This document shows, piece by piece, positions 21,651 through 33,700 of a stretch of 64,000 nt of DNA. Numbering within the stretch: the stretch's first letter is position 1; each line of letters opens with the position of its first letter. The position numbers and the translations under genes were made by a program. Source of the stretch: Ectocarpus siliculosus. Its lineage: Eukaryota > Sar > Phaeophyceae > Ectocarpales > Ectocarpaceae. The notes under the pieces were generated by a model, which saw only the letters and a list, made by a program, of their open reading frames with translations, searched no databases and had not been told where the DNA came from. The stretch is taken from contig FN649754.1 of the NCBI GenBank assembly GCA_000310025.1, positions 876,275 to 940,274 on the forward strand. The letters are read 5' to 3'.

Positions 21651-24409
21651 ACAAAAAACGCCAGTAGTGAAGAGTGTGGGGGATGGCACATAGTGGGCGT
21701 AAGGAGTGCAATACCGCAATGAATACGCATATGCAATGCGCGAGCGAGTGTGAAGGTGTCAGCATGGGTACTCGTTCCGATGGGGTTTCGTCGATTTCTT
21801 TTTTGGGACACGTGATCAACCTGTCTTCTTGTCTGTCGAGACACGACCGTGCGTCTCTGAACTCTGCTTTGACAGTCTTCACTGGTTTCCGTCATGGAAG
21901 TTTTCATTGATTTCATGAATTTATTAGCGACGGCTAAGGGGCTTGCTCCAGCGCCATCGAATAAGCCGTGTATGTCGTGGACGCTTGCTTAGAGGCCTTC
22001 GAAGCTTTCATCGACGTTATGACCGCTTGCATTCAACCTCCTTGGAATATTTCCTTCGACTTTCAATGGAAGGAAGCAATAAAAACTTCCGTGAATCCTC
22101 CACAACTTCCTGGCGGCTGTCAGGACCTCTTCGATGGACGTTTCCACGACGTACGGAAAAATGCCAGACGATGGCACCATGCCACGTATATCGTTCTCCG
22201 AGGCATTTTCAAAGCATGTCGGACGTTGCTCGACAGGCATTACGTATATATTTCACTACACAGCACCGACCGCACTTAAGGAAAAGACGCCAGTGGCGAA
22301 ACACGGGAACACGCTTGCAAAGGTCATGAACTAGGGTCTTGTGGGAAAAGTTCGCAGGTCAGGCTAGGCAATTTTAATTCCTGGTTATAGCCAAAAATGA
22401 CAGATGGAAGAGAAATGTGTTTTGCATATACGGATGAGTGAGATGTAGACATTTTTTTTCCCGCGGATTTTTTTGTTTCCAACGAAATATTTATAAAAAA
22501 AAAAAACAGAGGAGGAGAGCGCATGGGACCTACCACCCGCTTCTGTACGTCCCTACTCCATAAAACGATCGGTTGGTCATCGTTCTCGGAAACATGTGGC
22601 ATTGCTGTAAGGTGGAGCCGTGAACGTGTCATGGCTGAGATAACCATCGAGCTCCACCCTGATTCTCGCCCCGGAGCACATATATTGCACGTTACCGCGG
22701 AAAATTATATAAAAAAAACGCTTCTTAGGTGAGGAGGGAAAAAGCCAATAGTAAGGCAAGCAAGGTTCGCCGGCTGAAGCTCCTACTGTACGCCTAAATG
22801 CTGAAATTGCGAAGCCTTAACCACGCACCGCCAGCCAGGGAGGGATTACGACGCGGAAGCAGGGAGTACAATGTCTTACCGTGTGCATACGTACGTGACA
22901 AACATCTGTCTGTGATTCTCTTCCAAGGGTGTCATAAATAGCACACCCGACAAACCAGAATCATCCCAACACCAGCATGAAATTACAGAGAGATGAACAC
23001 GACGGCTACCAAACTGTCTAGTTGAGCACCTTACCCAAAGGGTGTGTGCTGCGCGGGAAACCGTAGTAATACAGGTATTTTCCGCTGATTCTATGAATTA
23101 CGAATAATGAATTCGTTTCTTGGATAGAGATGGATATATTGTGTCATATTGAGAACACTAAAAAGGCGCGCACTTGCGGGAAGAAATACGGCGCATAAGT
23201 GTGCTCCTGCAGTAAACCCACACCCTGTACAAATACTCCATTTGCCATTCGTGTCGTTTGACCAATACTTGTTCAGAATAGTAGGGGAAAAGTTGTTTCC
23301 AGACAACAAATACTCGTTCAGATGTGTGCAAATAATTGCTTCCAGACAAATGCTGGGTGAAAACCGTGTGCAAACTACCATGATTGTACGCATATATATT
23401 CCGTTCCCAACAAATACTTGTCAAAATTTACGTCTATTCTAAACTGGATGGCTGGTTGTCAGCAGGGCAGAATTCAGTAGAGCACGTGTAGGATATGTGA
23501 GCTCAACAGAGTGCAAATCGATAAACTGAAGCCATGATATTTTCCTCGAAATTCAAGTGATTGACAGACGAAGGAGCGAGGATTGGGTAAAACAACCACA
23601 TGATGCCCCGCTCTAGACTATACGTTCAAACACAAACAAACAAACAAACAAACGACCGGTGACTCTCAGCAGCATTAGCAGCTAGTGCTGGTGTGGAGGC
23701 AGCTGTCATGTCTGTGTTCGCGCTTACGGCGCGTGCTCGTGTGTGTGCCAGTGGTATGTGCATGTACGTATGTGTGCACGACAGCTGACGGTCCTCAACA
23801 AGCTATGTACCATAGTAGATACTGCCCTTGGTTGAATGATGTCTCAATTCTACAGTACTTGATCTTCTTAGACTATTTGTTCCAAGCCAAGTACTCTCCA
23901 CAGAATGTGTGCAAATATTTGTTTCCAGACAATCACCTCCTCCCGATCGTGTACAGGGTGTGAAATAAAACTAAAGCAATAGTCTAGTCTAGAAGACCGC
24001 TCCTGATTGGGGAGTAATCTCGACCGGGTAGTATTACACTGTACTGCTGCTGCGGTCGTTGATTGGTTGCTATGTATATGCATGCAAACATTTCTCGCAA
24101 AAGCTCCGGAAAATGATCGTCCTGCTGTCTGTGTGACTCTGCTGATTGACACAGAACCCATGAATGGGAGGAAGGACAGACACCACACACAATTAATGTC
24201 CACAATGACACGAAAGTCTAACGACACTAACGACAGACGGTGTACTTCATGCCAGCAAGAATACCCGTCCGTTCCGTTTGATCTTGATCGTTTTTGCTTC
24301 TACTGCGTGGTATGAGGGATCGTGAGCGGGCGTGATGAGACCAGAGCTCAAGCAGCAGAAACAATGGCCGTAGCTCTGTTGCGACGCACGCTTGCTGGCG
24401 GAGATTAGT
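21651..24409. other. No gene recognised; AAAC microsatellite
   Basis: No coding region is supported. A (CAAA)n tract of about six units lies at 23631-23655, and an A-rich run at about 22493-22506. Confidence 0.4.
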
Positions 24410-24640
24410 TTCCTCGGTATTATTACCGCCATCGTACCGCTGTGGTGGCCGGAATCTACCGATATACAACAGTACCGCCGTTTTACCCCCGAAAAAGTGA
24501 AAAAATTCCGCCGATGGCCACTTTTATTTTACCGCCTCCGCCAAACAAAGTCGTTAGGCAGTACGACCAGAGGGACATTTACCACCTACCGCCAAAACAA
24601 ATAGAAGTACGCCAAATGGTAATACCGCCGAAAACGTGTC
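24410..24640. repeat. Degenerate TACCGCC repeat field
   Basis: TACCGCC and close variants recur about a dozen times at irregular spacing. The region looks like a decayed short-unit array. Confidence 0.5.
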
Positions 24641-26369
24641 CGCCTAATAACAAAACCGAGCTACGTACGGTTCCCTTCAACTTGAACACAGCGTACGACG
24701 GCGCGTCGTCATGTGCGTCGTTCTACAGCAGCAATATATTGACACCCCGCACAGCATTGTAAGTCGAGGACTCGGGGTAATTCCAAGAAGACATATGGAC
24801 ACAACTACAGTATATAAACCGACTGGGTCGAGTCGTGCACGAGATATCCCCGCCGGACCCCGCCTGCTGAACGTGCAACGGGGGAGGAGGTGCCTCGGGT
24901 GACTGGTTGTAGGAGTGCAAGGTCTCGCCTGCTGCCGTGTGTCATGCTGTATCTGTCCCTACAACCAGAGCCCATTAGGCCAACAGCCATAGGGACACTT
25001 CTATTGGTACAGATATGGCAAGCTGGACGACGAATCCGAGTAGACACTGCTGTAATGTAAGAGGCCGGCAGACAAGCTGTCCAATGATTGGTCTCGATGC
25101 AAGAGAGAAGCACGGCAGCACGGCGGACGGATATCTTCTGAACACAACTGAATCACCAGCGCCTTCACTATTTGGTGTGTCTATTCTCACCTGATTAATA
25201 TTGCGGCACACACACGCGTTCACAATCTTTTCCCACAGATCATGGGAACACGTGCATAAAGCAGCGTAGCTGCGTAGCCTATGCATGTTCGGAGCATCTC
25301 CACCGATTCTGCCATGGTATCATAGCTCGATCACTCAATCACTCACCACGTGCTCCTGGTACGACAGTCGCAGCACCTCTCCAAGCTCAGAATTGATATG
25401 TAGTGCGTGTGGAGGTCGACGGTTTGTCGACGGGTTAGCTCCCAGATTTGGCCCGAAAAAGAAAAAAATAAACCCAAATTACCCCGTTCCGTTCCCAACG
25501 GAAAACATTTGCTCCCTCGCATTTTCCGTACGGAGCACGTCCTCGTCCATGGAGTTTACAACAGAGGGTGAGTCATAAGGTGTGTGCTGCAAGGATGTAC
25601 GTACGCATATTCACCCCTTGACCGATAGACGACGCGGTGCCTCTGGCGCTACATTATACACCGAAAACAACGTGAGTTTGTGCACGGCGAAGAAATAAAT
25701 GTTTCGCCGTCGTCAGCGCAATAAATATACTGCTGGCCTTATGTACAGTCCGCAGTATAGTCCAACATAGCGGGTTGAACACAGCTTGTGTGTATGTATG
25801 TACATAGTCCAACCGGTAGAGTATACAAAACATGGGTGGAGTTAGAGAGAGAGAGAAGAGAACAAGAGAGAGACCGCCGCGTCTTCTTGATATATACTTT
25901 CAACCTACTGGCAGCAGCTTAGTCTACTGTTTCTACAGAGTAACATAGACTAAACGCCGGTACTACCTCACTCGAAAATGAATCCCCGAGTGATCCTGGG
26001 AGATGGTGATAGTCTGCCGACGAGCTCATGCAGAAAGTTGTACAGGGCGATACATTTATGTGGAGTGTGCACGTCGACCACACCCGACACCCGAAAATAC
26101 GGCCGGGTGCTTGTATTGTGTGTCGGTCGAGACTACTTGAAGGGCGAGATTGTGGTGGGCGGCAAATATTGGCCCCACGTATATTCCACACCCGCATAGA
26201 CAGGTGGAGGTCGAACCCCCTTGGGAATGCTCCTGCAGAGGGGGGGGGGGGGTCTCATCGGCAAGGTCGAGCCCCTGAAGAGTCCACGTGGGTTGTCCAC
26301 CTCTATCCTGTTACCAACCTCGGCTACCCCTCCGACAGAAAAAAGGTTTGGCAAACTGCGATCCGATGT
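24641..26369. other. No gene recognised
   Basis: No exon or element could be supported. A GAGA-rich patch lies at about 25846-25874 and a run of 13 G near 26239. Confidence 0.35.
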
Positions 26370-26711
26370 GATTGACAGGCTCGATCGCGTACGTGGGATT
26401 GGCAAGGGTGGTTCGCGAGCGTGGGATTGGCAAGGCTTGATCGCGAACGTGGGATTGGCAAGGGTGGTTCGCGAGTGTGGGATTGACAAGGCTAGTTCTC
26501 GCCAACGTGGGATTGGCAAGGCTCGTTGCCTACGATGTGCTTGCCAGGCTAGTTCGCGAGCGTGTGATTGCCAAGCTCGTTCGTGAATGTGGGATTGGCA
26601 AGGCTACTTCCCGAAAGTGGGATTGCCAAGCTCGTTTGCGAACGTGGGATTGGCAAGGCTCGTTCGCGAACGTGGGATTAGCAAGGCTTGTTCGCGAGCG
26701 TGAGGTCGCCA
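26370..26711. repeat. Minisatellite, about 12 units of 28-31 bp with self-complementary ends
   Basis: The unit contains GTGGGATTGGCAAGGCT and is bounded by GCGAACG and CGTTCGC, which are reverse complements. Each unit, or each junction between units, could form a 7-bp stem. Unit length and sequence vary. All three frames are partly open through it, but the resulting proteins are only products of the repeat. Confidence 0.8.
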
Positions 26712-27316
26712 AGGTGCTATACTGAGCACTTCGACCGGCAGGGTCGGGAAACGTCCGAGATAGTAAGGCAGTCACGTTCGTTAAGGCCGATATCGCGAAG
26801 GCGGCACACCTCCCACCCCCCTCACAGCCGTCGTGGCCGAGGACCGTGAGATGGATACAGAGTTCTTCGTTTTCCTGCGAATCCCCAAAACAGCGACAGC
26901 GATTCTTCTCGATGTCAGTATGTGCCTCTCTAGACCAACGCGAGGCACCGCGCAGAAGTATACCTGCACAAAGGCAACAAACTCATGCAGTAAAAGTAAC
27001 ATACCAGCAAGTACAGTGGAGTCCGCAGCGGAATACACGCACAACTCCACCCACGACACAAAAAAAAGTACGACACGAGAGTCATCACCCTCTCCACATG
27101 ACACGCTACAACACGAAGCGCCACGCATTCACAAGAGAATGGTTTTGTCTTAGTAGAGGCGGTGCGCACGTCAGAATGCTACACAGAGACACTACATGCC
27201 ACAAAAACGCACCACCGAGATATCACCACAATCCCCCTTCTCACTCTCTCCATCGTATGCGTACGACACGCAAAAATATAGCCAACACAATTGAACACCC
27301 ACAGACCACAACGCGA
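26712..27316. other. No gene recognised; A/C-rich sequence
   Basis: The sequence is strongly A/C-rich on the plus strand and runs into the second gap. The open frames reflect low T content rather than coding. Confidence 0.35.
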
Positions 27317-27416
27317 NNNNNNNNNNNNNNNNNNNNNNNNNNNNNNNNNNNNNNNNNNNNNNNNNNNNNNNNNNNNNNNNNNNNNNNNNNNNNNNNNNNN
27401 NNNNNNNNNNNNNNNN
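27317..27416. other. Assembly gap of 100 N, probably not a real gap
   Basis: The same 14 bases (AGACCACAACGCGA) stand immediately left (27303-27316) and immediately right (27417-27430) of the Ns. A default-size gap with identical flanks is what two overlapping contig ends would give. Confidence 0.9.
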
Positions 27417-27599
27417 AGACCACAACGCGAGAAACGGCCCGGCACGCAGGAGCACAAGAAGAGACATACCCCTCTCTATAACTACGCGCAGTCTATACCG
27501 TCCTCGAGGAACTCAACATTTTACACGTGCATATACATGAATCGGATAAGATAACAACAAACAACCGGATAAGACGTATACTCGCAAAAAAACCACAGA

Positions 27600-28240
27600 A
27601 AGTCATTGGCAAGAAAGTCCGCGGCTTCGCGCACCTCCCCCGTCAGCCACGACTATCAACACCACAGCAAAAGAGTCACCACCCTTTGAACGACAGATGT
27701 AAAACCAAAGACAACCTATCACAACAACATCGGTACCAAACCCTGTGCCATTCGACGGGCACCGTCCGCCGTGCAAAGTCGACGACGTCACAGTAGTATA
27801 CACATGAACAGGATGCACACCCACGCTTGAGCCTCTCTCGACAAACACATGATGACCCGTAAGTTTACAGAACCCCCCCACCGCGACAACAACAAAAAAA
27901 CACAGCACGGTCTGCAGTCACAGGCAAAAATACGAAACAAAATTAAAGACACACAAGTCCACAGCAACGACGGAACAAGACCGTACTTTTTCTACGCGCA
28001 GAGTACCCTATTATTCGACTGGCACCGTGCGCCCTGCTGCGTGGACGACCTCCGTATTGTACACATGTGATAATGATAATGATACGAACACAACGAGGTG
28101 ATGTCAAAATTACATGATCGGCCGTAAGTATACAAAAACCCGTGCCCTCACCACTAAAACAAAAAAATGCAGCAAGAGTCGTCACCCTCTCTCATCACAG
28201 AGAAAAACAAAACAAGATTGAAAACACGCAAAGTCCGCGA
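27600..28240. repeat. Diverged tandem duplication, period about 262 bp
   Basis: Blocks near 27754 and 28016 (CGAC-GGCACCGT, then TACACATG) and near 27849 and 28112 (CATGAT, CCGTAAGT, TACA) recur in the same order about 262 bp apart. An AAGTCCGCG word recurs at about 27616 and 28230. Two to three old copies are present, A/C-rich throughout, with no coding frame in common. Confidence 0.55.
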
Positions 28241-28407
28241 TGCAGACACCGCACACAGAGAGCCGGCCCGTTGCCTTCTGTTGGCGTTGCACGCAACCGA
28301 AAGCTAGACACGCGCCAAACCAAACCACAGCAACACGCCTCCAAAGATACATGGTCGGTCGATGGTGCCACCTTGTGGCCTCCCACCTGCGTTCACTTTC
28401 ACAGCTT

Positions 28408-30684
28408 CTATCCAGAAACCTCTCCTGGTGCTCCCACCCCTCCGGCAGCTGCTCCCGTCGCGGCCCCTTCACCAGCTGGTCCAGCCGTGGACGAGTCCTG
28501 GCTCGAAACCGACAGGTACGGCCGAAACAGCTTGTCGGCATCTGCTTTCGACGAGATGCTGTCTGGCTTCAGGTTCTTCGACCTGAAGATCTGTTCGACC
28601 ACAACTTTGAGACGCCCCCGGACCCTGCGAGCAAGAAAGATGGGCGCGTGCGGAGGAGAGAGCGGGCATGCAGTACAACATGCTCAGCCCGCGTTCCGCG
28701 ATTGGTTCTTGAGTAGACACACACCATCGAAAACAAACAGTGGTCCAACGGCTCTGACACCGTTTTTGAAGGCAGCAAAATGTTAACCGAAACGTTCAAA
28801 TTTGCAAATTTTCTCGTAGTATTTCTCATAAACGCCCTGTATGGGGAGAAAACGTTGCGCCAAACGTTTTGTAGCAAGCTTTTGCTTTCGACGAAATTGC
28901 GCGATCTGAAGCAAACGTCTACGTGACCATTTCTCGTGACAGTAGTTTTGCGACACACGTAGACCCCCGTTGCTAAACAGCGTGTGTTTGTTAATATATC
29001 GGCGAATTCTAAACGAAGTTCTTCATGATGGTATCCGGAGTGGGTTGATGCCATGGGCTGTTGGGCCAGGCCAAGGCTTGGCCCCGTGAGGTGCCGAATG
29101 CGCCGGGAAAAACGTTTGTGTCGACGCACGAATGTCAACGGCCACGAGCGGTTAGTTCGAGTTCGGTGTCTTCGACCGACACGTGTTTGGTTTTCCAGCG
29201 ATATATTTTCGAAGGAGGAAGCAACAGCAAGAGCGATGCCACTCCGAGGGAAGCAGCTCTACAAAGCATTTTTCTGGTACGACGCTAGATGCCTTGGAGT
29301 ATCGTGAGTGTGGAGACAAAAGGGCCCAACTACCCTCTCCCGCACGCTCTGGCCGGTTTCGTCGCGGTGTGGTATGAAGGGGGGTATGTGACTGCCTTTT
29401 TTGCCACCAGTCCTATGAAGAACACTTCCTTGGGCCCTGAAGAGTGAGCGTGCAACGAAAGTGTTTTTGACAAAACTTCGAAGGTAAGGTATACTCATAC
29501 TCAGGTAGTTTTGAGAAAATACTCAACCTTGAGTATAGCCCTTGAGTAAGTATTTCAAAAATTCTTATCGATACTCATGATGTTGACTAAGCACTTCAGA
29601 AATACTCATGCGTACTCAGCTGCTTGAGTATTTTACTCAACCTTCAGAAAGTATCCTTGAGTAAAGTATTAAAAAAAACACTCACCTTGTACTAAAGCCT
29701 TTACTAAGTATTCCAAAAATTAGTCATCCGTACTCTAGCGTTTCAGCAAGTATTTGAAAGCTACTCAGCCGTACTCTCCAACCGAGTTTGAGTATGCTTC
29801 CTCACAATCCTCTGAGTACGGCGTTTAGAAAAGGTATTCACTAAACACACCCTCGCAAAACTTGTCCACAACACTACGGACTTCTCTCGCAACTTTATGC
29901 TCCCATGAAAAGCGGTACCAGGTCCCAAGCGAACGGTGAGACTGCGTACCATTCCATTCTCCCAAGTGACAAAAAAAATTGCTGCCCTCGGGAGAGAACA
30001 GCGACGCCAGTGTCCCGGAAACGAACACGACAATACTCACGCCTTGTTGAAGACTTGATCATCGTTGGTGTCCAGGAAGCAACGCTTCGTCTTCTTCCTC
30101 CTGCCGCCGTTACCGTCTCCGCCGGTGCCGGGTCTCCCTCCTCCTGACGCCGGGTTGCGGTACTTCTCCACCCAGTCAGCTGCTCTAGCCATCGCTTTGA
30201 ACCCGGGCGCCTCGTGGACCGCAGCCAGCTCAGCGGTTAGATCGTTGGCCTCTGATTCTTGGCTTTCCTCGGCAGCGGTGTTGAACATCTTGCGGTCCTC
30301 GTCGAGGACCTGCAGCAGCCATTTAACCGTGGAAAACATGACGTGGCTCATCACCTGGCAGGTCGGAGATGGGATTGTTAATCGGGGTAGAGAGAGGGCG
30401 GCAAGTAGGAGCACGTGGCCGGATCGTCACAAGTCTAGAAGGCAACCGTTGCTTGCTCGGACGTAGGCAGCACAAAGCATAGTAAACTCAAGCCATAGAA
30501 ACTGCCATGTAATAATACAATAGAGGATGTGTGCGGGGTACGGTCGCTTTCGGGGAAGCACGCCGAGCAACACGTGACACAGAGGCAGAGAAGGATTTCC
30601 GGCCCACCCACTCCTTTTCCTGCCAAACGGACAACACTAGGATGTACCAGAAGACGCCTGGTTTGTTTGTCTCCCTTTCTCTCT

Positions 30685-30767
<83 letters not shown>

Positions 30768-33700
30768 ACCTCTCTCAAGTGCAACAAATAGACAATCCGA
30801 AACAAAGAGTAACATAGCAACCATACGCACACAACACATCAGAGAAAGACAAGCATGATCTTTTCGGAACAAAAAGCCGCATGTTCGTCCCACCTATATA
30901 TGAACACCTTGCGTGCTAGAACTGCCGTCGGTCACACAACAATGTCTTACCATTTTGTCGAAAATCTCCTCGGTTGTGGAGAAAATTTCCCCGAGCGGGC
31001 GACCGTCGTGGTGGTTCCGGACGGTTTGGAACGCTCGCGCCGCGAACTCTCCTGGCTTCGCCAAGGCGATCTGCGTGTCAAACCAGAACAAGAAAAATAA
31101 GAGACTGGTCAGTTTTCGGGTTGCGAGGAACGCTAACGTTCTCTAGTCTAAACCTACAAGCGTTGCGACGATATGTCACCGTGAGGGGTGGGGATATTTT
31201 GGCGAAAACACAAACAGAGCAGCGGGTTCTAGCCTACGACCACGCCCGCTATACCATGTACGGTGCTTCGGAAAGAATGCGGCCAGCGTATTGTGGCAGG
31301 AGTAAAGCAGACGTGGGGAAAAATACTCCATTCGGGAGCTAGACATGGGCGACAATACACCCTCGGTTCGACGCCCTAAAGTTGTGCGACCCGCTCTATT
31401 TCGCGGAGATGGACCCCGAAACATGGAGGCCTTCGCATGATACACAAGAACAAAACAAAACTCTTCTCGGCCGCTGCCCCACCACGACCAAGCAACCAAC
31501 GAGTCGAAAACTACGCTTGCAAGATAGACACAGTAGGTAGAGCAGGCGGTTTCCTGCAACGGCATCTGAGGCAAAGAAGCCGTAGCGCGCAGCCACACAC
31601 CGAGACGTGTTTGTTTGAGAAAAAATATGCCGGGGGCGCACACTCATATTTACCTCCTTTTAGACCGATCACCCACCTCCTTCCACTTTTTCTGCAGCCC
31701 GTCTTCGAGCAAGGCGAGAGTCACGCGGCATGGCCTCCTCTGCGCGGGGATCCCATCGTAACGCCCATCGGCGGGTTCTTCTTCGTTTATTGTCGTCCTC
31801 GTGGTTGGCCGCCGCCATGGCATCCAGGGCTTGCTCCAGGCTCGAAAAAAAGACAGTCCTTATCGCCTTGTTCGTTTCGCTGGCTTTTGTAGTGAGGCTG
31901 ACGCAGAACTTGGCTGAAAAGGGCAAGGAAGCAACAAAGTGGAACAAGCAGAACGAGTTTGTTAGGAACATCATCATGGCAGTCACGATTGGTTGATTGT
32001 GGTGTTTCTTCGATGTTGTGTGTGTCGTATTCGTAACAAAATACAAGCGCTCAGGACGCGGGGGGCTACCCCCCCCCCCCCCTTCCTTCGTTTGCTCCAC
32101 CCCCCTCCGTGCAAGGTGGACACGAACGTTAATGAGAGACGTCAAATGCATACCTAGTGGGACGCTCCTACCTGGTTGGAAAGACGTGAATATCTGCCGA
32201 AGACGTGGATGGAGCTGTAATGTCACCGAAAATTGATGTGGCGATGAGTTTGAGGCCCTCTTCACAAAACTACCACCGATGATGCAACGAAGAGTAAACA
32301 GAAAGAAAGGTACTTCGATATGGCACTTGGTACGTATTCGCGCGGGCCAGAAACAAATCTTATTCCACAAAAAATCTGAACACCACCACTCCATCTTGAC
32401 AGCATTGATTGATGATTGTTGGACAAAGCTCTTCACGCATAAAAAAGCACCCACAGATACATAGATGAGTCGTCTTAATCGCTTCGAACAACAGCGCCAC
32501 AAGTTGACAGCATTGATTGATTGGTGTCATGATGATTCCTACGTATTCGCAGACCCTCAAGAATCAATTTTTTTTTCGCTCAAAAACGAAAATCTGAAAC
32601 AAGACCAACAACTCGACAGCATTGACTGGTGATGGGTGGACAAAGCTTTTCACGTACAAAAGCACCGACAGATTCGTATAAATCGCTCTGCGCGTCGGAG
32701 ACAGATGTGAGGACTGGTGTGGGTGGAGAGAACACCAGCAGTGGCTGGCAGGGTACATAGGCTGCATGGAAGACATACACCACACAAAACATCAACCGCT
32801 CTACGCAGCAAACCCCGACACAAGAGAGAAGTCCACAAAGATGTTGGTTCGGAGAGGAACAAAGCGGTGTCTCGTCCAATCAGCGTCGCGAACCGAAATC
32901 GTGACATGACAGCAGCACAGATGCAGGTGCGAATGGTTCCGTCTTCGGCGGTGCGTGCAGCTCGCCGTGCACGGGGCGAACTGAGCCCACGACGACGAAG
33001 CGGGAGGCCGAACGGTGTCCGGCGGCGGGCTGGCGGGGCCCGTGAACGTTTTCGTCTCGATTTTTTTAATTCCCCCGCTGCGCTGTCAGGCGACGAGCTT
33101 GAACTTGAGTGAGTAGTACATACCTCTACAAGTTTCGAGATACAGTCGACCCCGCTTTAAGGGACACTCACCTTAAGTCAATTCCCCTCGTATTGGACAC
33201 AAAATAAACTCAGAAGCAGGGTGGCCCGCAGATATACAATTTTGAGGGGGGGGGTGCCGGTTTCTTCATGCGGGACCCCAAGAATGATGCTGTACCTCAC
33301 CTACGAAGCACGCTACACTGCACGACAAGCGGCGCTGCTTATGCTACTGCTGCTGCTGCCGCCGCTACTGCGAGACGAAAATAGTGCTTGGCTTGGAATT
33401 GTTTTTTTTGTGTTCTGCCTGCTGGTTTTGACCATTGGGCAGGAGCGATGGGCTCCTATCTTTTTCGGTATTTTTTTTCCGTCTTTTTTTTTCTGGCGTT
33501 GTCTACCTTCCCGACAGTTGCAGTGTCGTTCCATGTTTAGTTTTGGTCCTTCCCCGCTTGGCAGATGGCGTATGGCAGAGAGGGTGTATGGTTTCAGAGT
33601 TGCAATGACGGTTGGCTACAATATTTTTTGGGTGGTGACGACATGTAACGTTTTTAACGTGGGAAGGACACCAAAACAACAGAACAGATGATCAAGACAA

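Noticed and set aside
26846-28786. Several long plus-strand frames over A/C-rich DNA
   Set aside because: Low T content removes stop codons from the plus strand; products are Thr/His/Asn-rich without structure, and the part after 28408 is antisense to a better-supported exon.
30529-30858. Ser-Leu and Arg-Glu repeat proteins over the CT tract
   Set aside because: Every frame is open through a perfect dinucleotide repeat; no flanking coding signal.
31669-32502. 277-codon minus-strand frame as one gene
   Set aside because: Only its right-hand end looks like protein, and in the frame that joins the neighbouring exons the region splices at 31840; the remainder crosses poly-G and repeat sequence.
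33221-33691. 156-codon frame inside the 942-bp element as its transposase
   Set aside because: The product is mostly hydrophobic with Leu runs and lacks any DDE/D or helix-turn-helix motif.
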